Of a stretch of 7,299 nucleotides of DNA, positions 1 to 4,863 are shown one piece after another (positions within the stretch are counted from its first letter, which is position 1; each line of letters starts with the position of its first letter). Origin of the DNA: Armatimonadota bacterium (GTDB lineage Bacteria; Armatimonadota; Zipacnadia; Zipacnadales; FEN-943); assembly GCA_026419655.1 (NCBI GenBank), contig JANZZA010000409.1:1-7299 (forward strand), in the 5' to 3' direction. The position numbers and the translations under genes are program-made. The notes under the pieces are model-generated. The model was not told where the DNA came from. It did not search any database and was given only the letters and a program-made list of their open reading frames with translations.

Positions 1-1
1 G

Positions 2-715
2 CAGGTCGTGCCTGGCGGGCGGTCCTTTCGTTGGGCTGGCCGCTATCATTTCGACATGAACACGCGCGACACCCTCTTTACTGACCTGGGCGTCTTTGCG
101 GACTTTTCGCCCGTGCTCCCGCCTGCCTGGTTTGATACGCCATTTGTTTTCCTGGCCAATATTCAGCCCCAGTTGCAGCACGCCGTGCTGGACCAGGTCA
201 GGGCCCCGCGCTTTGTTATGGCTGACACAATGAACCTGTGGATAGAAACGGAGCGCGAAGCACTCCTGGGCCTGTTGCGGCGAGTTGATGTGCTCCTGGT
301 CAACGACGCGGAGCTTCGGCAACTTTCTGGCGAGCACAACCTGGCGACGGCGGCGGCGAGGGTTCTGGAAATGGGGCCGCAGTATGTCGTCGTCAAGAAA
401 GGGGAATACGGAGCGGCGCTAGTCTGGCAGGACGGGCACTTTGCCATTCCGGCACTGCCACTTCCTGACGTTGTTGACCCGACAGGCGCGGGCGACACCT
501 TTGCTGGCGGGATGGTGGGCATGTTGGCGTGGCTTGGAGACACAAGCGAGGCGGCACTGCGCCAGGCACTTGTCGTTGGCACGGCCGCGGCTTCTCTGTG
601 CGTGCAGGATTTTGGCATCGAGGCGCTAAAGAGGGTCACGGTAGCCCAGCTTTACGAGCGCTATGAGACCTTGCGGGCGATAACCACCTTCGCCCCATGT
701 CCCTTCGGTGTGTAG
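2..715 (+). CDS. PfkB-family sugar kinase, 5' end outside the window
   Basis: Transfers ATP phosphate to a sugar or nucleoside hydroxyl; cytoplasmic. The frame is open from base 2, so the gene starts upstream; the GTG at 8 is an internal Val, not a start. Numbered from that GTG, residues 157-168 read DPTGAGDTFAGG, the second PfkB signature, with catalytic-base Asp163 and the anion-hole GAG. VLLVNDAELRQL (95-106) is the usual segment before the ATP-binding half. The pattern PGGRSFRWAGRY followed by DMNTRDTL resembles a bacterial PfkB subgroup of about 300 residues whose substrate I do not know. On that basis roughly 65-75 N-terminal residues, including the first GG signature, lie off the left edge. 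It is the first visible gene of a kinase-kinase-aldolase cluster, with 114 bp to the next start. Family assignment is firm; substrate unknown. Confidence 0.9.
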   Translation, partial: QVVPGGRSFRWAGRYHFDMNTRDTLFTDLGVFADFSPVLPPAWFDTPFVFLANIQPQLQHAVLDQVRAPRFVMADTMNLWIETEREALLGLLRRVDVLLVNDAELRQLSGEHNLATAAARVLEMGPQYVVVKKGEYGAALVWQDGHFAIPALPLPDVVDPTGAGDTFAGGMVGMLAWLGDTSEAALRQALVVGTAAASLCVQDFGIEALKRVTVAQLYERYETLRAITTFAPCPFGV

Positions 716-723
716 CCGTACTG

Positions 724-769
724 GCCTGCGGGTAACCGGGCGCACCTGGCGAGGAAGCGAACCGCAGGC
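724..769 (+). other. Nested stem-loop between the two kinase genes
   Basis: GCCTGCGG (724-731) pairs perfectly with CCGCAGGC (762-769). Inside it, CCGGG (736-740) pairs with CCTGG (745-749) across a CGCA loop, with one G-U pair. No T-run follows, so it is not a classical terminator. It lies in the only sizeable gap of the cluster, 8 bases after the first stop and about 60 before the next start, and could act as a transcript-processing or stability element. It may also be chance in GC-rich DNA. Confidence 0.35.
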
Positions 770-829
770 ACACCGCCGATGGGCCCGGCTCATGCTGGCA
801 GGCGCAACTCAAAGAAGGCGGGGGTGCCA

Positions 830-1831
830 ATGCCTGACGTAATCTGTATGGGTGAAGCGCTGATTGACATGGTAAGCCTTGAGAAAGGCGTGAGCCTGGA
901 ACATGCTCCGGGCTTTGAGAAGGCCGCAGGAGGGGCGCCCGCTAATGTGGCTGCCGGCGTAGCCATTCTCGGCACCTCGGCTGGCTTTGTCGGCAAGGTT
1001 GGTGACGATTTTTGCGGGCAGTTCTTGCGCGAAACTCTTTATGACGCTGGCGTTGACCTTACCTGCTTCATCCTCGACCCCGCCCACCGCACCCAGCTAG
1101 CTTTCGTGACCGTTCTGGCTGACGGTTCTCCTGACTTTACCTTTTACATCGAGCGCTCGGCCGACATGACCCTGGCCGCCGAAGAGCTTGACGAAGGCTA
1201 CGTGGCCGATTGCGACATTTTCCACTTCGGCTCCATAAGCCTGATCCACGAGCCGATGCGGTCGGCGACGTTTCGGGCCATCGAGGTGGCTACGCAGGCC
1301 GGTGCGCTGATAAGCTACGACCCTAATCTGCGCCCGCCGCTGTGGCCGAGCCTGGAGGTAGCCCGCCGCGAGATAACGGCTGCCATCGAGTTATGCGACG
1401 TGATGAAACTTTCCGAGACGGAGCTGGAGTTCATCACAGGCACGCAGGACCTAGCTGAAGGAGCAAAGCACCTTCTTGCGCGGGGGCCGGAATTGATCGC
1501 CGTAACCCTCGGGCCCCAGGGATGTTATTTCGACAACGGTACGGCCCGCGGCCTGGTGCCAGGGTTTGAGGTGCCCGTCGAAGAAACCACCGGCTGCGGA
1601 GATGCCTTTGTGGCGGCGATGCTGGTGGGACTGCTTGAGCACCTCCGGGCAGACGTGGAGCCTGCCGACCTTTCTCGCGACGACCTTTTCAAGCTTTTTT
1701 CGTTCGCCAATGCCGCCGGCGCCTTGACAGCCACCGGCAAAGGGGCTATACCGTCCCTGCCTCCGAGGGATGAGGTCGAAGAACTTCTCCGCGATCGAAG
1801 GCCCGAGTACTTCTCTGGGGAGTCTGCCTAG
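830..1831 (+). CDS. PfkB-family carbohydrate kinase, fructokinase-like
   Basis: A 333-residue cytoplasmic sugar kinase, a normal length for the ribokinase superfamily. The start at 830 is preferred because MPDVICMGEALID is the typical beta-strand opening and a GAAGG plus G-rich stretch sits 11 bases or less upstream. An in-frame ATG at 779 would add 17 unlikely residues with no good ribosome site. The sugar-binding GGAPANVA is at 34-41, followed by GKVGDDFCGQ, matching PfkB signature 1. DPNLRP (164-169) is frequent in fructokinases, TLGPQGC (227-233) is the pre-ATP strand, and TTGCGDAF (253-260) is the active-site loop with catalytic Asp258. Oddly this loop reads E-T-T-G-C-G-D, where the usual form is D-T-T-G-A-G-D. 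The gene ends 45 bp before the aldolase gene, so co-expression is likely. Fructokinase is the default reading; 2-keto-3-deoxygluconate kinase or 5-dehydro-2-deoxygluconate kinase (IolC-like) are alternatives. Confidence 0.9.
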   Translation: MPDVICMGEALIDMVSLEKGVSLEHAPGFEKAAGGAPANVAAGVAILGTSAGFVGKVGDDFCGQFLRETLYDAGVDLTCFILDPAHRTQLAFVTVLADGSPDFTFYIERSADMTLAAEELDEGYVADCDIFHFGSISLIHEPMRSATFRAIEVATQAGALISYDPNLRPPLWPSLEVARREITAAIELCDVMKLSETELEFITGTQDLAEGAKHLLARGPELIAVTLGPQGCYFDNGTARGLVPGFEVPVEETTGCGDAFVAAMLVGLLEHLRADVEPADLSRDDLFKLFSFANAAGALTATGKGAIPSLPPRDEVEELLRDRRPEYFSGESA

Positions 1832-1876
1832 CGCTTCTCGCCGCCGGGCAACGAAGGGAAAAAGGGGTGCAAGACG

Positions 1877-2860
1877 ATGCCGTTGGTAACAAGCTACGAC
1901 GTGTTGAAGCCCGCTCTCGCTGGCGGGTATGCGGTGGGCGCTTTCAACGCCAACAACCTCGAGAGTGTCCAGGCGACAATCGAAGCCTGCGAAGAACACG
2001 AGTCACCGGTAATCTTGCAGGTTAGCCAGGGTGCTATCGGCTACGCGGGCCTCGAAGAGGCCTCGGCTATCGTCAAGATCGTGGCGGAAAAGTCCAAGAT
2101 ACCCGTCGTACTCCACCTGGACCACGGCACAAGCTATGAGCAGAATGTCCAGTGCCTCAGGGCCGGTTTTACCTCGCTCATGTACGACGGGTCGAAGGAA
2201 CCCTATGAAGTCAACGTGGCCACCAGCGCCGATATCGCCCGAATGGTCCACGCCGTCGGGCTCCAGGTCGAGTGTGAGCTGGGCATTATTCCCAAAATCG
2301 AAGACTTTTGTACCCACGACGATCTCTTGCCGCTTATCAACGGCCAGGTGCCGGACGTTTATGCCTGCCTCACGCAGGAGCAGCTAGCGAAGCTGCGGGC
2401 GTGTTTCACCGAGCCGGATCAAGCAAAAGACTTCTGGGAGAAAACCAACTGCGACAGCCTGGCCGTTTCTATTGGCGCGATCCACGGAATGCCGGTCAAG
2501 GGGGCCCGTCTGGAATTCGACCGCCTCCAGGCCATAATGGACCGGGTGCCCATCCCGCTTGTTCTTCATGGCTCGACCGGCATCGAGTATGACGACATCA
2601 GCAGAGCCTGCGAAATGGGCGTATGCAAGGTAAACGTCGCCACCGCTCTTAGCAAAGCTTTCATTGATGGCATCAGCGAAGCTCTTAAACAGCATCCTAA
2701 CGAGAAGGACTTCCGCAAGATTCTCGGCCCTGCGAAAGAGTGGATTAAACGGGAAATCGAAAAGTACTTGCCTATCTTCGGCTGCGAGGGCAAAGCATAC
2801 ACGGCTGGCTGGACTCCCGGGCCACAAGCGCCGAAGATCACCAAGGAATCACCGGAATAG
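1877..2860 (+). CDS. fba: Class II (zinc) ketose-bisphosphate aldolase, fructose-bisphosphate aldolase type
   Basis: Reversibly cleaves a ketose 1,6-bisphosphate (most likely fructose-1,6-bisphosphate) to dihydroxyacetone phosphate and an aldehyde phosphate; cytoplasmic, metal-dependent. MPLVTSYDVL and YAVGAFNANNLE form the usual N-terminus. HLDHG (80-84) supplies catalytic Asp82 and zinc ligand His83; VECELG (131-136) carries the conserved Glu134; SIGAIHG (198-204) gives zinc ligand His203; VLHGSTG (229-235) gives His231; KVNVAT (251-256) is the phosphate-binding strand. At 327 residues it is longer than the roughly 285-residue short enzymes such as Bacillus FbaA. The excess lies mainly between ELG and the His203 strand, about 25 residues longer than in FbaA as I recall it, and the usual GG of that mobile loop reads PK here. 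The start has AAAGGGG about 9 bases upstream. It is last in the kinase-kinase-aldolase cluster and followed by a terminator. Tagatose-bisphosphate or IolJ-type specificity cannot be excluded. Confidence 0.93.
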   Translation: MPLVTSYDVLKPALAGGYAVGAFNANNLESVQATIEACEEHESPVILQVSQGAIGYAGLEEASAIVKIVAEKSKIPVVLHLDHGTSYEQNVQCLRAGFTSLMYDGSKEPYEVNVATSADIARMVHAVGLQVECELGIIPKIEDFCTHDDLLPLINGQVPDVYACLTQEQLAKLRACFTEPDQAKDFWEKTNCDSLAVSIGAIHGMPVKGARLEFDRLQAIMDRVPIPLVLHGSTGIEYDDISRACEMGVCKVNVATALSKAFIDGISEALKQHPNEKDFRKILGPAKEWIKREIEKYLPIFGCEGKAYTAGWTPGPQAPKITKESPE

Positions 2861-2903
2861 GTTACAGAACTCGCAGGAACGCCGGTGTGGAAATTCCGTC
2901 CAA

Positions 2904-2932
2904 GGGAGCTGGCTGTGGCCGGCTCCCTTTTT
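2904..2932 (+). terminator. Intrinsic terminator after the aldolase gene
   Basis: GGGAGCTGGC (2904-2913) pairs with GCCGGCTCCC (2918-2927) over ten base pairs with one G-U wobble and a four-base TGTG loop. Five T's (2928-2932) follow directly. It begins 43 bases after the aldolase stop and closes the + strand kinase-kinase-aldolase unit before the convergent dapF. On the minus strand the hairpin is not followed by a T-run, so it looks one-directional. Confidence 0.85.
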
Positions 2933-3056
2933 GCTGTGCCGGCCGGGGCGAAGCAGTTAATGCGGCCGGTGGTGTGCTCCGTGAGCCGCGCACTATACCG
3001 GACAGGCCACGGACGGTGTTTGCGGTGGCTGACAGGTCTATCGCGTGCTTCCATCG

Positions 3057-3075
3057 CCTGCCGCGCCGCGGCAGG
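3057..3075 (-). terminator. Hairpin just after dapF, possible weak terminator
   Basis: CCTGCCG (3057-3063) pairs perfectly with CGGCAGG (3069-3075) around a five-base loop, starting 10 bases past the dapF stop. Its position fits a transcript end for dapF, but no T-run follows in the dapF direction. It would have to act as a Rho-assisted or protective 3' hairpin. The region 2933-3085 holds nothing else I can support. Confidence 0.35.
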
Positions 3076-3085
3076 TGGTTGTTTG

Positions 3086-3961
3086 CTATCTGAGCCCTTG
3101 TTCCAGTTCGGGGCTCAGCTCGCCGCTGAAGACTTCGACGGCCGGACCCGTCATGTACACGTGGTCGTCGTCGGCCCACTCGATTTCCAGCTCGCCGCCG
3201 AGGAGCTGAACGGTGGCCTTCCGCTCAGCCCGGCCCGTCAGAGCGGCAGCCACCAGGGTCGCACACGCACCGGTACCGCAGGCGAGGGTTTCACCGGCGC
3301 CCCGTTCCCACACGCGCATTCGTATTCGCTGCGGCCCATCCACCACAGCAAACTCCACGTTAGTGCGCCGCGGAAAAGCCTCATGTTTCTCAATTCGTGG
3401 GCCAAGAGAACTTACCGGAAACTCGGCAAGGTTTGTGGCCGCGTCCAGGAAGATGACGCAATGCGGATTGCCCATGGACACGCACGTGACCGCGAAGCTT
3501 TCATCGCCTACGGCAAGGGCTTCATTGATAACGGGCTGGTCTGGCGGCTCTCCCGCCATGGGTATTTCGGCCCGGGCGAGACGCGGCGGCCCCATGTCCA
3601 CCCGAACCTTCTCCACACGTCCTTCGCGGTTTACGAACAGTCTGGGCTTAATGATTCCAGCTCCTGTTTCCACTGCGAGTTCGGTCTTGGCTGTCAATCC
3701 GTGTTCGTAGACGTACTTTGCGAATCCCCGGATGCCATTGCCGCACATCTCCGCCTCGCTGCCGTCGGGGTTGAAGATGCGCATCCGGAAGTCCGCCACC
3801 TGGCTAGGCAAAATGAGGATAATCCCGTCGCCGCCCACCCCAAAGTGGCGGTCGCTGAGGACCTGTGCCAGCTTGGCCAAGTCGTATCCGGTCAGGTCCT
3901 GGCTAATCGCATCCAGATAAATGTAATCGTTACCCAGCCCGTGTAATTTGGTGAACCGCAT
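3086..3961 (-). CDS. dapF: Diaminopimelate epimerase
   Basis: Converts LL- to meso-2,6-diaminopimelate, the last epimerisation before lysine and the peptidoglycan cross-link residue; cytoplasmic, cofactor-independent, using two cysteines. The 291-residue protein opens with MRFTKLHGLGNDYIY, the standard DapF start. MCGNGIRGFAKY (72-83) carries catalytic Cys73, ACGTGACA (227-234) carries Cys228, and GVGGDGII, SMGNPHCVIF and RRTNVEF are family-conserved blocks. The two halves show the expected pseudo-symmetric fold arrangement. The start at 3961 is chosen because GAAGGAG lies eight bases upstream; the longer open frame to 4069 adds 36 residues without family resemblance and would begin inside the promoter. 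It stands alone, convergent with the aldolase gene and divergent from mgtE, and is probably expressed from its own promoter at 4040-4069. The product suggests a cell wall with diaminopimelate. Nothing is missing. Confidence 0.97.
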   Translation of the reverse strand: MRFTKLHGLGNDYIYLDAISQDLTGYDLAKLAQVLSDRHFGVGGDGIILILPSQVADFRMRIFNPDGSEAEMCGNGIRGFAKYVYEHGLTAKTELAVETGAGIIKPRLFVNREGRVEKVRVDMGPPRLARAEIPMAGEPPDQPVINEALAVGDESFAVTCVSMGNPHCVIFLDAATNLAEFPVSSLGPRIEKHEAFPRRTNVEFAVVDGPQRIRMRVWERGAGETLACGTGACATLVAAALTGRAERKATVQLLGGELEIEWADDDHVYMTGPAVEVFSGELSPELEQGLR

Positions 3962-4039
3962 TTGCTTTGCTCCTTCACGACGTGGGGATGCGCGTCCCGG
4001 TAAGCCGTAAGGCGGCATATGGCTAAGGGGGACGGAGCT

Positions 4040-4069
4040 ATTGTATTGCTGGCTGGAAGGTGGGGTCAA
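4040..4069 (-). promoter_or_regulatory. Sigma70-type promoter for dapF
   Basis: On the minus strand, TTGACC (4069-4064) and TACAAT (4045-4040) are separated by 18 bp, each matching five of six consensus bases. Transcription would start near 4033 and give a leader of about 70 nt before the dapF ATG. The -10 hexamer is identical to that of the + strand promoter at 4303-4331, which supports both calls. Confidence 0.65.
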
Positions 4070-4165
4070 GAAGCTGGGGAGTATTCAGTTTACTCAGGAT
4101 TTTGTTTCAGGCGGGAAAGAGTATGGCCTGGAGAATCACGTTGGTGGTGTGTGCAAAACCCGGTG

Positions 4166-4197
4166 TTGACATATACAGGGCCGCCAAAGTGTATAAA
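4166..4197 (+). promoter_or_regulatory. Possible + strand promoter (P1) with an internal inverted repeat
   Basis: A perfect -35, TTGACA (4166-4171), is followed after 20 bp by TATAAA (4192-4197). The spacing is longer than the usual 16-18 bp, so unaided activity would be weak. Between the hexamers lies TATACA (4172-4177) and its exact inverted copy TGTATA (4190-4195), 12 bp apart. That layout could be an operator for a dimeric regulator, or one that twists the promoter into alignment. No regulator gene is visible nearby. Transcription would run toward mgtE. Confidence 0.35.
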
Positions 4198-4201
4198 CTT
4201 G

Positions 4202-4300
4202 TGCGTCTCCCCTTTTGCCTGAGAGCGCATTTGCCAGGCACTGCAGAAACTTTCGCAACAGTATCCTTAGAAACCGGATACTCCCGGCGAGAGAACCTAC
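4202..4300 (-). promoter_or_regulatory. Glycine-riboswitch-like sequence (degenerate or partial)
   Basis: On the minus strand CTCTCAGGCAAAAGG (4225-4211) is identical, as far as I recall it, to the conserved 3' core of glycine riboswitch aptamers (RF00504), followed by GGAGA. Just upstream GGCAAATGCG (4235-4226) loosely recalls the GCAAAC of the second core, but the expected GCCGAAGGRGCAAA block is not intact. Upstream GGGAG can pair with CTCTC, and a seven-base stem AGTATCC/GGATACT (4260-4266 with 4276-4282) sits where a variable stem would be. No minus-strand promoter is evident upstream, and the dapF promoter lies downstream, so control of dapF is doubtful. It may be a decayed aptamer or a coincidence. 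On the + strand the same stretch folds as an eight-pair hairpin with one bulge (4202-4229). Confidence 0.22.
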
Positions 4301-4302
4301 AG

Positions 4303-4331
4303 TTGACTACGAGTGCAAGCGCGGTTACAAT
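4303..4331 (+). promoter_or_regulatory. Sigma70-type promoter (P2) reading toward mgtE
   Basis: TTGACT (4303-4308) and TACAAT (4326-4331) are separated by exactly 17 bp, each five of six to consensus. This is the best-spaced + strand promoter in the window. A start near 4338 would leave about 525 nt of untranslated RNA before the mgtE ATG, which fits either a separate non-coding RNA or a long regulated leader. Confidence 0.6.
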
Positions 4332-4337
4332 TGGCGC

Positions 4338-4848
4338 CAGTTGGCCCCAAGCAGTGTGAGGGGCCTTCGTCTTGTGGAATAGCCTTTGGTATGGGGATGG
4401 TGTAGTCGTCGGCTTCTGTGGATGAAGACGAGCACAGATAAGAGCAGTGACCTGTCTCGTCCGCGGCCGGGGCTTCCTAGGTCGTGGGCGGGGCGGCGAA
4501 GGAATGCCTTTTCCTGTCCTGGGATGCGGGGAAGGTACGTGCGCCGCAAGGCGTGCGGCGCTGTATGGCCAGAGGACAGCGGGGTAAAGAGAATCGTTTG
4601 GACTGCGGTGGAGGCGCCGACCAGACCGGGAGGCATTCCGGCGCGGAGACCTGACGGTCTCCAGAACGCAACTATGCAAACCAGTACGGACCCAGACCCT
4701 AGTAGACAACCGCCTGGACAACACAAGAGCTCCGGTATCCGGCAGCTCGTAGGCGGGGCTCGGAGGTGGGGCGCGGCGCGGTAGTTGGCTGACGCTGCCC
4801 TGGCTCCTGCAACCCCGCCACGTGCTGCCCGGCGGGGTTTCGCGTTTT
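4338..4848 (+). ncRNA. Candidate structured RNA or long mgtE leader, about 510 nt, family not recognised
   Basis: The segment between promoter P2 and the terminator before mgtE has no credible protein gene: its open frames are Arg/Pro/Ser-rich shadows without ribosome sites. It does carry many local helices: GGCCCC/GGGGCC (4343-4365); a ten-pair stem with one bulged C (4427-4437 with 4452-4461); TCCTAGG with CCTGGGA (4475-4481 with 4518-4524) enclosing AGGAA/TTCCT (4500-4515); GCGCCGCA/TGCGGCGC (4541-4561); GCGCCG/CGGCGC (4614-4644) directly abutting GGAGACC/GGTCTCC (4645-4662); and a nine-pair stem with one bulge (4727-4748). I found no RNase P, tmRNA, SRP, 6S, M-box, TPP or fluoride-riboswitch core. 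GC-rich DNA makes chance stems common, so the density is suggestive only. It may be a free RNA, or a leader sensing Mg2+ for mgtE. Confidence 0.35.
4811..4848 (+). terminator. Terminator or attenuator hairpin directly before mgtE
   Basis: AACCCCGCC (4811-4819) pairs perfectly with GGCGGGGTT (4831-4839) across an 11-base loop, then TCGCG and TTTT (4845-4848). The mgtE Shine-Dalgarno AAGGAGG begins at 4850. A terminator this close to a start codon either ends an upstream RNA or controls mgtE by attenuation. GGCGGGG at 4752-4758 could pair with 4813-4819 and prevent hairpin formation, making a possible antiterminator. The T-run is interrupted and short. Confidence 0.6.
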
Positions 4849-4863
4849 GAAGGAGGGGGCCAG

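Noticed and set aside
779..829. Upstream in-frame ATG for the second kinase
   Set aside because: It would add 17 residues with no family similarity and has no ribosome site; the ATG at 830 fits the family start.
1451..1999. A 182-codon minus-strand frame over the kinase and aldolase genes
   Set aside because: Antisense shadow of two genes with complete family motifs.
2885..3946. A 353-codon + strand open frame covering dapF
   Set aside because: It is the antisense shadow of dapF, which has both catalytic cysteines, a proper start and a Shine-Dalgarno. The shadow has no recognisable domain.
4107..4724. A 205-codon minus-strand frame in the dapF-mgtE gap
   Set aside because: Its translation is Arg/Pro/Ser-rich with no domain and no ribosome site, and it is antisense to the structured region. 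High GC content explains the long open frame.
4386..4784. A 132-codon + strand frame in the same gap
   Set aside because: Arg/Gly/Pro-rich composition and no ribosome site; it overlaps many RNA-like stems instead.
4338..4810. Known RNAs: M-box, RNase P, tmRNA, SRP, 6S, TPP and fluoride riboswitches
   Set aside because: I looked for the conserved cores of each by eye. GGGGATGGTGT at 4394-4404 superficially recalls the fluoride motif, but the required complementary arm is absent.
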